Shown here: positions 18,861-28,304 of the stretch, in pieces
How positions within the stretch are numbered: position 1 is the first letter of the stretch
Layout of the letters: every line of letters begins with the position of its first letter
Source: Leishmania donovani
Taxonomy: Eukaryota; Euglenozoa; Kinetoplastea; Trypanosomatida; Trypanosomatidae
Direction of reading: 5' to 3'
Assembly: GCF_000227135.1 (NCBI RefSeq)
Contig: NC_018257.1
Location: 391,105 to 455,104 of the forward strand
DNA length: 64,000 nt
The notes under the pieces: model-generated
The model's database searches: none
The model's input: the letters and a program-made list of their open reading frames with translations, nothing else
What the model was told of the DNA's origin: nothing
Translations under genes and position numbers: made by a program

Positions 18861-19135
18861 CGGTGGGGCCCTGGACGGTGCTGCGGCGGAGCGACCTGAA
18901 AGGCCGCGTGTGGGCGGGCAGAGTTTGGGGCAGGGGGCGGTGGTCTCAGGTGACTGAGTCGGCGCATTTGGTGTACCGGGCGTGTCTCTCGCGCTGCTTC
19001 GCACGACGCGGATGGGGGGCCTGTGGCAGGGCCTGGTGGGTTTAGAGCAGAGCTTGAGTCGCGTTGTATGGCGGAGAACGGACACGCGTTGGAGGCAAGC
19101 GAGAAAAGGAAAAGCGTCTGTTTCATTTATCGTTG
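18861..19135 (+). mobile_element. SIDER-like retroposon, 3' fragment after the gap
   Basis: The same sequence as 18544-18761 continued through the A-rich segment to ATCGTTG at 19135, after which unique sequence begins. It is probably the 3' end of tandem unit 2, shown again by the next contig. Confidence 0.6.
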
Positions 19136-19234
19136 TCGTGCGCAGAATGTGTCGGCATATCTGTCGCCGTGTTGGTGTGACTTCCCCTCCGGAGCCGCAC
19201 TTCTTGTGACCCCCTCCCTCCACCCGATCTAACG

Positions 19235-19289
19235 TTCTCTTTTCCCTCTTTGCTTTCGTTTTTCTTTCCTCTTTCTGACTTGCTTCCAG
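19235..19289 (+). promoter_or_regulatory. Candidate spliced-leader acceptor for the USP gene
   Basis: A 50-nt pyrimidine tract ending in TTGCTTCCAG, with AG at 19288-19289. Trypanosomatid mRNAs are trans-spliced at such sites. Use of it would leave about 150 nt of 5' UTR before ATG 19440. Confidence 0.65.
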
Positions 19290-19439
19290 AATATCAAGGC
19301 CATCGCTGCTTCAGCGGGCCTACACGTCGCCAAGCTGTCGCTCACACCCATCGTCTACACCGGCCCCACGAGTGCCGGTGCAGTCTCTAGGACAGTTTCC
19401 AAGCAGTCCTCCTTGCTGGAGCCACGGAAGAAAAAGGGC

Positions 19440-22400
19440 ATGCCGTGCTACTGCATCGAAGAGGTCGANNNNNNNNNNNNNNNNNNNNNNNNNNNNNNGC
19501 AATGGCTAAGCGGAAAGAAGCATAGCAGCTGCCAGGAGGCGCTCTTCTTCTGCACAACATGCGGTCCGCCAGCGGTGCAGGAGTCCATAAAGGGCTCCTC
19601 CGGTAGCGGAAGCAGCAGCGGCGCGAACCGGCGCAGCACCTATACCGCCAAGAGCTGCACCCCAGAGAAAAAGAGCTCATCCGCCAAGTCGACCTTTGGC
19701 AGCACGCTGAAAAAGCTCTTTACGTCGTCCAAGAGCAGCTCGAAAGCGGACCTGAGCACCATTTCGTCAAAGCAGCACTCTAGTTGCCACATACGCGAGC
19801 CCAGCACCCACATCATGTCGGCAGAGGAGGAGGAGCTCCCGATCACACCGCGGACGGATAAGGAGCTGTACCTGTGCGTGACCTGCGGCTCGTGCTACTG
19901 CCGCGATCACGCTTGCGACCACCACTACAGCCGTCAGCAGCGCAGCACCGTGGCGGGCGGCGACGACTCCGAAGCGCCGCACAAGGGTTACCCATACCAC
20001 TCCTTCTTTATCGGCGTCCCCAGCTTCGTGAGCACCCACCCTTCCCACATACTACAGGAGACGTCGTGGGGACTGCTTTTCCCCACCGTGACGGTGCGCG
20101 AGATCGAGGAGGGCACTATCGACCTGTCGAAGCCGCTCCCCTTCTACGAGCACTTCGAGGAGATCTGCGACGGCGGCGCTGCCTGCGAGACGAGTGCCTT
20201 CCACCCGAACAGTAGCATGACCTCCAACAGTTACAGCTTCAGCCGCGGCAAGAACACACTCGGCTTTTCTTCCAGCGGGATGCACACACGCATTCACAGC
20301 GCGTACAGCAGCAGTGGACACCTCGACGGGTCACTGCGGCTCCACTCAAAGTCGAACAGTTACATGGATAAAAGGGAAGACCGTCTCCCGGCGCGCCGAT
20401 CTGCCCTGCTTTCCCCCGTCGGGGCCCACAGCAGCCTCTCTCTGCCAGAGTTTCACTCCTCGCCGCCTGAGAACTGGTCATATCTCATGTTCTGCGCCAG
20501 ATGCGCCGATCGGCAGGCGGTGCGACTGAATGGCAAGCAGTGCGACAACGACATCTCGCGTCATGTCCACCTGCGCCGGCTGGGACAGCTCACGGCTCTG
20601 CTCGCGTACTTTCTGCTTCGTGGTGTGCGCCTCGAAGTGCCTGTTCAATTTTTGGAGTACTCCGCGAAGAAGCATGTGCAGCAGGTGGAGCGGCAACGCA
20701 GCCAGCAGCGTGCACACAGGTTGGCTGAGATGCAGCGTGTCGGCCGCGCCTCGGAGCTCGTCGGAGGTCTCGAAGTGATGGGAACGACGGGCGCGAGGCA
20801 TACAAGAACCACCGGCGGTGGTGTGCGCATGTCGCCGACAGGCCCGAACGTAGCGGGTGACTTTAGCCTGCTGTCACGCACAGAGACAGACCACGTCATC
20901 ACCCGTGCGGCAATCTGCGGCTTCGCCAATGAGAGCTATTTCTGCTATATGAACTCGGTGCTGCAGTGCCTGCTGCGGTGCCGCATCTTTGCGAACCCAC
21001 TTCTGCACCTCGATCCGTCCAAGAGCCCTGGAAAACTCACGGCATCCGTGTCGCGTCTGCTGCACCACCTGGCACACCAGACGTATCAGGACGTGCTCAA
21101 CGGTGCCGTCTTCGCGTTCGTGCGCTCGCTGCGGACGCAGATTTGCAATATCAACGTGCTCTTCGAAGAGGATGAGCAGCAGGATGCCCAAGAGTTTCTC
21201 ATCACGCTGCTCAACGGCATCGAGGATGAGTTCGACAAAGGAAAGAGCGAAGAGGAGAAGAAGGCGTCGCGCCGTGTCAGCTTCGAGGGCGCGCTTCTCT
21301 CCGAGGTGACCTGCTCCCAATGCAAGCACTGCGTCCCGCGCAACGAAATGTTCATGTCCCTTTCCATCCCCATCGAGAAGAGCATCGAGGACGGTATTGC
21401 ATCGCTCTTCGCGCCGACCACGCTGCGCGGCAAGGACCGCTACGCATGCGAGGGCTGCTTCAAGAAGCTGTCGCAGAAAGAGCAGCAGGGGCACAACGCC
21501 CTCGCCGCAGTCCAGGCCGAGGCAGAGAGGAGGGCCAAGTTAGATGGGAAGAAGCTCACTCAAGCGCAGATAGAGGAGCGCGTGTATGCCAATGCGCTCT
21601 ACAGCGAGGCCGAGGTACGCACGTCGCTCTCCCACCTCGGCGGCAGCCTTGCGGTGCATCTCCTGCGCTTCCACTACGACCCGACGGCGCAGGACTTCAT
21701 CAAGGTGCTCACACCGGTGCGCATCTCGCTCACCCTTGACCTCACCCCGTACGTCAGCCGCGAGGTAGTGGAGGCCTACAACCGTATGGAGAAGATCTAT
21801 CTCTTGCAGCGCCGCTTCCCGACTGCGTCAGAGAAACTGATTAGCAAGTACCTACGCCACGCCAAGGATGATGTCAAACTGGCCACGCAGAAGATGTTAG
21901 ATGACGGTCATGGGATAGCCGAGGCGGTGCACTCACGGCAGAGTAGCAGCACTGCCGTCAGCCGCACCCACACTGGGGTGGGAGCAGACAACGCGGTTGG
22001 CGATGACGCGTCTGAGGATGTGGCTGGCGTCGGCAGCGTCTTTGGCGACGCCTCTGGTTGCACCTCCGGCTGCACCTCCTCCTTGGCTGCGACGCCGCTC
22101 AACAACCCCAACGGGGATCGGGGTACCTTTGCCAAGACGGTGGCCAAGTCTTGGGCAAACACCAACGGAGGCGCTGGCAAGGCTACACCGTCTGATCCCG
22201 CTGCTGCGATTTGCGCCATTACGAGCGACGAATTCGATCCGTTTGGCGAGCGCACCCCTCCGAAGCCATCGTTGGTGCGCCAGCTGGTGGGTATCGTTGC
22301 GCATCGAGGCTCGCTGCACGGGGGCCACTACATCGCCTATGTGCGCCACCTCACTCGCCCACATGTATGGTTCCGCTGCGACGACGAGGACATCGACGTG

Positions 22401-22460
22401 GTGGAGGAGAAGCACGTGCTCGATCACGAGGCTGAGGTGTACCTCGCCTTCTACGAGTAG
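19440..22460 (+). CDS. Ubiquitin-specific protease (USP family), interrupted by an N gap
   Basis: A cysteine deubiquitinase of about 1006 residues counted from the first in-frame ATG; residues 10-20 fall in a 30-N run. A Cys/His-rich zinc-finger-like block (C146, C149, C152, C154, H157, C159, H161) resembles a ZnF-UBP. The Cys box is FANESYFCYMNSVLQ with nucleophile C502 and the oxyanion Asn five residues before it. The usual GNT just before the Cys is replaced by SYF. A CxxC finger pair lies in CSQCKHC. The His box is GGHYIAYVRH with H963, and WFRCDDEDIDVV supplies the later acidic residues. An insert before the His box carries a CUE-like segment at about 787-823. The start is uncertain: the frame stays open and coding-like upstream to a stop at 19230-19232, with no ATG. 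Confidence 0.88.
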   Translation: MPCYCIEEVXXXXXXXXXXXQWLSGKKHSSCQEALFFCTTCGPPAVQESIKGSSGSGSSSGANRRSTYTAKSCTPEKKSSSAKSTFGSTLKKLFTSSKSSSKADLSTISSKQHSSCHIREPSTHIMSAEEEELPITPRTDKELYLCVTCGSCYCRDHACDHHYSRQQRSTVAGGDDSEAPHKGYPYHSFFIGVPSFVSTHPSHILQETSWGLLFPTVTVREIEEGTIDLSKPLPFYEHFEEICDGGAACETSAFHPNSSMTSNSYSFSRGKNTLGFSSSGMHTRIHSAYSSSGHLDGSLRLHSKSNSYMDKREDRLPARRSALLSPVGAHSSLSLPEFHSSPPENWSYLMFCARCADRQAVRLNGKQCDNDISRHVHLRRLGQLTALLAYFLLRGVRLEVPVQFLEYSAKKHVQQVERQRSQQRAHRLAEMQRVGRASELVGGLEVMGTTGARHTRTTGGGVRMSPTGPNVAGDFSLLSRTETDHVITRAAICGFANESYFCYMNSVLQCLLRCRIFANPLLHLDPSKSPGKLTASVSRLLHHLAHQTYQDVLNGAVFAFVRSLRTQICNINVLFEEDEQQDAQEFLITLLNGIEDEFDKGKSEEEKKASRRVSFEGALLSEVTCSQCKHCVPRNEMFMSLSIPIEKSIEDGIASLFAPTTLRGKDRYACEGCFKKLSQKEQQGHNALAAVQAEAERRAKLDGKKLTQAQIEERVYANALYSEAEVRTSLSHLGGSLAVHLLRFHYDPTAQDFIKVLTPVRISLTLDLTPYVSREVVEAYNRMEKIYLLQRRFPTASEKLISKYLRHAKDDVKLATQKMLDDGHGIAEAVHSRQSSSTAVSRTHTGVGADNAVGDDASEDVAGVGSVFGDASGCTSGCTSSLAATPLNNPNGDRGTFAKTVAKSWANTNGGAGKATPSDPAAAICAITSDEFDPFGERTPPKPSLVRQLVGIVAHRGSLHGGHYIAYVRHLTRPHVWFRCDDEDIDVVEEKHVLDHEAEVYLAFYE
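19469..19498. other. Assembly gap, 30 N, inside the USP gene
   Basis: Thirty N between GAGGTCGA and GCAATGGC. No duplicated edges are seen. Sequence on both sides reads in one frame, but the true missing length is unknown. Confidence 0.98.
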
Positions 22461-23951
22461 GCACGTGGGCTGTCAAGTGCCTAGTGTTCACATCAAGTCA
22501 GGGCATGAGTGGCCCTGCTTGCTGGGGAACGGTGAGGCGCACAAACGCGTCCGAAGCTAACCACGCGTCGGTCTGCGGCACGTAAACGTCTCTCTCCCCT
22601 TCTCCCCCTCCCTCTCTCACTCCCTCGCTGCTTCGCACGGCGTATCTATTTTTGCGTGCGCTTGGTTTTGTTTGTGTGCGTATCTCGCGGTGCTTTCGTT
22701 TTGTTTCCCGTACTTATTTTTGCCCCTCTCTCCGCCTATGTCTCTCTCTGTCTGTGTGCACCGGCGGGCCCTCAGCTGCCGCCTCGGGCCTCTTTTCTTT
22801 TTGTTTTGCCTCCGCCCCTTTTCTCTCTCTCGTTCTCCTTCTCAGGCGTTCTAGAGTCTTCTGCCGTCCCTTCTGTTTCTTCCTCCCATGTGGTGCCGGG
22901 ATGGGGTGGGGGCGGCGGCGGTGGTGATGGTGGTAGTGTTGGTGGTTGATCGCATGTGAGATGAAGGGGCGAACAGAGACTTGGTTCGCATGGCATGGAA
23001 AGCGCGCTGGCAGCAAGGGCTCCTTCTCGCCGGCATTGCACCAGTTGCCACCCCCTCCGTTGATACGCATACAGTACATGTGTGTATGCACTCGGTCCCG
23101 TGCTGATGCGCCCGCCGCTTGCCAAACGTTTGCTTGCGTGAATGTGTGCCTGTTCGTTGGTGTCGGTATGCTTTGTTTTCTGTTCAGCCGTGCTTGCTGT
23201 TATCTCTTTCACGCCCCATTCTGTTTTTTTTTTTTGTGTTGTTGTTCGTGCGTGGTCGTGCCGAGCCGCGAAACTCATGAAGCAAGGCGCAGGCAGAGCG
23301 GAAAGAGGGAGGTGCGAAGGGAGGCGTCGCAAGGAGTAGAGATGACCGCTGCGCGCGTGTGTGTATGGGTGGGTGGCGGGAGAGTGTGTCTCACTCACGC
23401 AGACGCCAACGACGGCTTCGCTCCCGCGGCGTACTTACCTTTGCTTTATTTTCCTCTACGCTCTCCTCCGCCTTTTTGCTTTTCTTTTCCATTCGCTCTC
23501 TGCGGAAGACCGTGGCCGCGCAGAGGAAGCAAGCAGGGCACCTCGCACACCCTTCACCCTGGGGTGTGCCGTGGCGCGTTTGCCTCCTTTTTCTTTCCGT
23601 ACACGGCGGATGCGGATCTGAGCCGCCATGGCGCCCTCCCCCCTCTCCATCGGGCTCGCCCGAAGGCATGCATATCCCTATCGTTGCTTGCGCGTGCACT
23701 GCAGCATCATCTCTCACGTCCCTTTGCCTGCTTCCCACGCTTTGGCTTTCTGCGCGTCTCCCGCCCCGTCAACGGAGCACGGGGCCTCCTCCCCACCGAG
23801 AGAGGAAAGCGCTCGCTGCCGTGCGCGTCTTTGTGTCGCTGCTGCATCACTTCACGGCTCTCTCCTCGAGGACGATCACTTCTACACCGAAACGTGAAAG
23901 GCACAACAGGAGAATAACAAGAGAAAAAGGAAAAAAAAAACGGTGCTGCCC
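22461..23951. other. Intergenic spacer
   Basis: About 1.5 kb of C/T-rich and T-rich blocks (about 22590-22870, 23160-23260, 23440-23500) with a GGT/GAT-rich patch at 22905-22945. A 323-codon open frame at 22946-23917 is composition-driven and lacks any recognisable fold, so it is treated as UTR. An A run (23915-23940) immediately precedes the SmE start. Confidence 0.55.
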
Positions 23952-24212
23952 ATGAGCGCCCACACCCGCCAAATGGAAAACCCCACGGGGGTGGTGCACC
24001 GCTTCATGCAGGACCATCAGCGTGTATGCGTGTGGCTTGTGCACGATCCGCAGATGCGGCTGGAGGGCAACCTGCTCGGCTACGACGAGTTCATGAACGT
24101 CGTGCTGGGTGATACGACCGAGACGAATCTTCGAAATAACAAGAGCTACCGTCTGGGCAAGATATTGCTGCGTAGCGACAACGTCGGCGTGATCTACCCC
24201 ATCGGTGCTTAG
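23952..24212 (+). CDS. SmE: Small nuclear ribonucleoprotein SmE
   Basis: An 86-residue Sm-fold protein, the usual length for SmE. Sm motif 1 reads VCVWLVHDPQMRLEGNLLGYDEFMNVVL, with the conserved Gly-Tyr-Asp-x-Phe/Tyr-Met-Asn core that matches the FDEYMNLVL of human SmE. Sm motif 2 reads LGKILLRSDNVGVIYP, with the RSDN variant of the RG(D/N)N signature that SmE shows as KGDN. It should join SmF and SmG in the heptameric ring on spliceosomal snRNAs, which in this lineage mainly serve trans-splicing. The start is the ATG at 23952; codons before it in frame are GTG CTG CCC in the A-rich leader and are not needed. Confidence 0.92.
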   Translation: MSAHTRQMENPTGVVHRFMQDHQRVCVWLVHDPQMRLEGNLLGYDEFMNVVLGDTTETNLRNNKSYRLGKILLRSDNVGVIYPIGA

Positions 24213-25158
24213 AGTTGAGGCAGCGCTCGGTAGCAGTGACCTCTTCACAGAGTGGAGGGGCTTCGTCTCGTATCTCCATGCGTGAAGCACGCCGATGCCC
24301 TGTTGGTAGTCATGGAGGAGGACATGTGTTGTTGTGTTGTCGTTTTGGTAGTGGTGCGCACTCGCGTGTGTGCGCGTGAATGACGGAGGTGTTTTGTGTG
24401 CATGTCTGCGCTGGAGTGCCATCGGAGTGGGCGAGCACGAGGAGGGACGAGGTGCAGGGTGGCCGTGGGGCCGTGGGTGGATGCTGCGTGAAATCCTTCA
24501 GCTCGCTTTCTCTTTTTGTTGCCCTTCCCTCCGTGCCCCGCGTTCTTCTGTAACCGTTGCCCCTCTTGCGCGTCTCCCACTTCGCGTGATTTAGCAAGGA
24601 AAACAGAACAGCGAACGAAAATGCAAATCAGCCGAAGCAAAGGCGGCCTGGCGTTTGTATTTTATTTCGAGGGGACGGTGCGTGTGTGTGTGTGGGCGGT
24701 GGTGGTGATGGCAGACGCGGGGCGTCTGCATCTGCCTGCGCTGTCTTGCGACTCCTTCCTCCCGCTCCCCTCATATATATATGTATATATATATCGGACC
24801 TTGCAGAGCCGTGATTCAGCGACGCGCGGGTGACCATTGGCCGCATCTGGGGACAGTGCGACTGCTACGCTGGAAGGCTGTGCGGTGCTTCGATGTTACG
24901 CGCCGACCATCGCTCTGCCGGGGCGTGGCATCGAAGTTTAATATCAGCTTCTACCGCGCTCCACTTCCATCGCCCATCCATCTCCTCTTTTTTTTTTTCG
25001 TCGCCGCTTGCTCTGTGCTCTTGGCATGTCTAGTGTTGCTGTATGCGCGCTGTGTTGCCCAAGCACGAGTCACAGTACGTTTGCCTACGCACTCGTCTCT
25101 CTCCTTCCTTTTGGTGCACGTGCGCGCACATACCCACTAGAGTGTTCGTGCGTCAGCG
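24213..25158. other. Intergenic spacer with AT microsatellite and splice signals
   Basis: No gene supported. An alternating AT run lies at 24773-24794. A T-rich tract at about 24985-25000 followed by pyrimidine-rich sequence to an AG at 25032-25033 is a candidate trans-splice acceptor for the next gene. Confidence 0.6.
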
Positions 25159-27951
25159 ATGGGCGTCGGCTTGTCTACAGTGCGGCACGCGGGCACCGCC
25201 ATTCTCGTGCCCACAGCTAGTGCAGCATCGGCAGCAGTATTGCCACTCTCGTCGGAGGAGCGGGTGGCGGCACTGCCAGTAACGACGACGCGGCCTGCTG
25301 CTGCCGATGCAGCCGCCGCCGCTCCAGCTCCGCCCACCGCTGAGCACACATCAAACCCTCGGCAGCGCCTCACAGACACTCAAGCGGCGCATGCAGCGGT
25401 GTCTTTGCGACATGCAGCGCCAAAGCCTGATCGGCGCTTCCCTCCCTACCCCGAGGAGACCTCGGCGTTGGCCACCCCCCCGCCAGCGGCAGTCTTGACC
25501 GCGGCCCCGGTCGTGGCGGAGGCGGCCGTCAAGAGGCACCGCAAGGAGAGCGGCGCCACGAAGCCCCTGCACCCGGCGCAGGCGTCGTTGCTCACGCGGG
25601 CGGAGGAGGGACAGCGCGATGCAACTGGTGATGCTATCATCGCTGTCGATCGCCTTCGTCGCAGGTGTTGCCCGGACGCCGGCGTCGGCGCTAACCGCAA
25701 CATGAACTGTAATGAGGATGCCACGCTTCTCGTAAGGTCACCGGACGAGGGGCGACGGAGCGGCACGTCCCTGCAGACCGAGGGTGGTCTCTACGGAGAG
25801 AAGGGGCAGAGGCAGTTCGCTGCGTCTGCTAAATCGTCTCCATCGCCGGCCTCACCGGAGGCGGAGGAGGTGGCGACAACGGCGTGCGCATCGGTGAAAG
25901 CCGCGGCTCACGCAGATGCTCCGGGTGGCCCTGCTGCTCCTCTGCTGAGCAGCACCTTCACGGCCTACCGCCCCGTGGCTCGATCTGCCTCTCCTGGGCC
26001 GGCGCTTGGGCAGTACGAAGGGCTTCCGCTCACGTCGGTGCAGCAGGTGCTGGAGTCCAAGCACAAGGTGTACCGTATCTGCCTCACCGGTGGTCCGTGC
26101 GCTGGCAAGTCCACCATGCTCTCGGCCATCCAGGCAAAGATCCCGCAGCGCACCGGCTTCCGCGTCATGTGCGTGCCGGAGGCCGCAACGCTGCTAGTCA
26201 CCGGGGGGATGCAGTGGGATGGCGACCTCACCGTGCCGCAGCAGCTCGGGCTCCTTCGCACGCAGCTTGCCTTGGAGGACCAGTTCTACGCACTCGCCGT
26301 GGCGTCCAATGTACCGACCGTCATCGTTTCTGACCGTGGCACGATGGACGGCCGCGCGTTCTGCACTGATGAGCAGTTCCAGGAGATCCTGCGCGGCGTC
26401 GGTAGCACCATCGACGTTCTGCGCGACCGCTACGACGCCGTCATTCACATGGTCACCGCCGCGGATGGAGCGGAGGAGTTCTACAACCTGGACAACCCGG
26501 CACGGTACGAGGACCTCGACGGCGCCCGCGCCTCCGATCTTCGCCTGCAGAGGATGTACGTTGGCCACCCGATGTTCCGCCTGCTCGACAATTCGACCAC
26601 CTTCGAGGACAAAATTGAGCGAGGGCTCCAGGTGGTCAGCCAGGTGGTGCACAAGGAGCAGTGCGCGCCGGCGTTGCCCACTTACTACTTAGTGCGCCGC
26701 TGCCCAGTTGAGCTTCCGGTGGCGAGCGCCACATACACGACGCACACGACTGTACTGAGCAACAGCCAGATCAGCGACATACGACTCCTCGTGAAGCGCG
26801 AGATGGCGGATGGGTCGACGATGCACTTCTTCAAGAGCGTTCGCGACGCTCCGTCGACTGTGCTGTCCTCACGTGCGCCACCCCGCGCGACCTCGCACGC
26901 CAGCAGCGGCGCCTCGTTCCGCAGCAGTGTAAACGCCCCGACGGTCAGCACAGCGTCGCCGACGCAGCAGCGCATCGAGAGCGCCCAACGCATCAGCAGC
27001 CGCGAGTACGCGAGCTTGTGCAAGCACCGCGATAGCACCCGCGCCGAGGTGGTGATGAGGGCAACGCACTTCATCTTCGAGGGTGCGAACTACGAGCTGA
27101 CGACAATGATAGCCCCAAGCTGGGCAGCAGGACGCCAGACGCTGACAGTGGAGAGCTGCACAGTGTCGACGGCGAAGCAGGAGCAGGTGCATCCGCACGG
27201 CTCGCGTCAGGCTGCTCCACCGGCGGCGGCGCTGCGCCTCCCACCGTTTTTAGAGGTGGATCGCGAGGTACCGGTGGAGAGCCTGACGACCACCTTTCTC
27301 ATTTCGCACAAGGAGACGGGCCCTCTCTACACATCGCTGGCTTTTGCGCCTGTCTTCTCCCGTGCGGTGTTGACCGCCCTTGGTGCGCATGCCGACACGG
27401 AGAACATCCTGAGCAGCACGGTGAGTACCCCTCGCGGCACGCCGGCGCTGCGCACGGAGAAGGGCACGCTTCACATTCCCCCCGCTCTCGCAGAGACGAG
27501 GGAGGACAGTGGGTTGCCCGCAAAAGCACCCGTCTTGGGAGAGGGCAACCAGCGAGTAGAGAACGCAGAAAACTCGGTGTTCATGGCCGCACCACCGCCA
27601 CTGCCGCTGCCTGCACGTCGTGGGCTTGCTCCGCTCGACGTCAATGCACTCGCTATCTCCGCACCAGCGATGAAATCCGCCACGTCCAAGGCAGAGGGCA
27701 CGCATCACGTGGAGCTGGCGTCTTCACCGCTGCACCTCGATGAATCAACGAGCGTTCGCAAGCAACACAACGTTGACACCCCGTCGAGCTTCTCCCTAGC
27801 CGGAGAGGAGGGTGGCACTGCCAAAGTGACCACGGCAGCACCGGCCGGGGAGCGTCTGCAGCCGGAGAGGCTGATGGCGCGAGACCCCGAGTCCGTCTTG
27901 CCTCCCATTGGGACGAAAAAGTCGACTCCTGTGGCCTGCCTGCGCAGCTGA
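25159..27951 (+). CDS. TTD14-like P-loop (AAA_28) protein with predicted N-myristoylation
   Basis: A 930-residue protein. The N-terminus MGVGLSTV fits the N-myristoylation pattern (Gly2, Ser6), so membrane attachment is likely. About 300 low-complexity residues follow, then an AAA_28/NadR-kinase-like nucleotide-binding domain at about 300-510. The P-loop GGPCAGKST lies at 311-319, a Walker-B-like VIVSDRG near 388-394, and a conserved-looking DNPARYEDLDGARASDLRLQ-type segment further on. The next region (about 515-770) alternates short strands with Glu/Lys/Arg residues and may be the CYTH-like barrel that follows in TTD14-family proteins, split by Ser-rich inserts. Drosophila TTD14 is a GTP- and phosphatidic-acid-binding protein needed for TRPL channel trafficking, so a membrane-traffic role is plausible here. 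Family confidence is good, function inferred. Confidence 0.8.
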   Translation: MGVGLSTVRHAGTAILVPTASAASAAVLPLSSEERVAALPVTTTRPAAADAAAAAPAPPTAEHTSNPRQRLTDTQAAHAAVSLRHAAPKPDRRFPPYPEETSALATPPPAAVLTAAPVVAEAAVKRHRKESGATKPLHPAQASLLTRAEEGQRDATGDAIIAVDRLRRRCCPDAGVGANRNMNCNEDATLLVRSPDEGRRSGTSLQTEGGLYGEKGQRQFAASAKSSPSPASPEAEEVATTACASVKAAAHADAPGGPAAPLLSSTFTAYRPVARSASPGPALGQYEGLPLTSVQQVLESKHKVYRICLTGGPCAGKSTMLSAIQAKIPQRTGFRVMCVPEAATLLVTGGMQWDGDLTVPQQLGLLRTQLALEDQFYALAVASNVPTVIVSDRGTMDGRAFCTDEQFQEILRGVGSTIDVLRDRYDAVIHMVTAADGAEEFYNLDNPARYEDLDGARASDLRLQRMYVGHPMFRLLDNSTTFEDKIERGLQVVSQVVHKEQCAPALPTYYLVRRCPVELPVASATYTTHTTVLSNSQISDIRLLVKREMADGSTMHFFKSVRDAPSTVLSSRAPPRATSHASSGASFRSSVNAPTVSTASPTQQRIESAQRISSREYASLCKHRDSTRAEVVMRATHFIFEGANYELTTMIAPSWAAGRQTLTVESCTVSTAKQEQVHPHGSRQAAPPAAALRLPPFLEVDREVPVESLTTTFLISHKETGPLYTSLAFAPVFSRAVLTALGAHADTENILSSTVSTPRGTPALRTEKGTLHIPPALAETREDSGLPAKAPVLGEGNQRVENAENSVFMAAPPPLPLPARRGLAPLDVNALAISAPAMKSATSKAEGTHHVELASSPLHLDESTSVRKQHNVDTPSSFSLAGEEGGTAKVTTAAPAGERLQPERLMARDPESVLPPIGTKKSTPVACLRS

Positions 27952-28264
27952 GCGAGGCGAGGAGGCCGCCGCAGAGCCGTGGGCAAAAGGCAAGTAGCGG
28001 TGCTGCTCCCTTCCCGTTCCGTGGAGGGACGAGGCCCAGCACACACTCGCGCAGCAAGTAGATCATGCGACGGTGGAGGCAACACCCATTTTGAGAACGT
28101 AAAGGGGTGGACGACGCAAAAGGGAGGAGGCAGAGGCGTCTCGTGCGGCGCCGTCTCTGCCTCCTCTGCCTCCCTCTGCCTTGCTGACGCGTCTTTTGGA
28201 ACCGATCTGCATCGGTTTGTTCGCTCTGTATTTCTTGTAGACTGTTTTCTCTTCACCTTAGATG

Positions 28265-28304
<40 letters not shown>

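Larger units (their letters stand above)
16396..19439. other. Repeat-rich spacer with two assembly gaps
   Basis: No supportable gene before the USP. Contents in order: a CA array (16592-16619); C/T-rich unique sequence; the first SIDER-like fragment (from 17567); the 99-N gap; a second presentation of the same 279 nt followed by a fuller retroposon copy; a 394-bp tandem repeat of it; the second 99-N gap; a third retroposon fragment; and a pyrimidine tract with AG just before the USP. The duplicated gap edges mean the spacer is probably about 0.7 kb shorter in reality. Confidence 0.7.

Noticed and set aside
19290..19439. A cis-spliced intron ending at the AG at 19289
   Set aside because: Cis introns are very rare in trypanosomatids; a spliced-leader acceptor plus 5' UTR explains the tract more simply.
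22946..23917. 323-codon + strand open frame before SmE
   Set aside because: Composition is that of T/C-rich UTR (Phe, Cys, Ser, Leu, Arg), with no domain, and it ends just upstream of the SmE leader.
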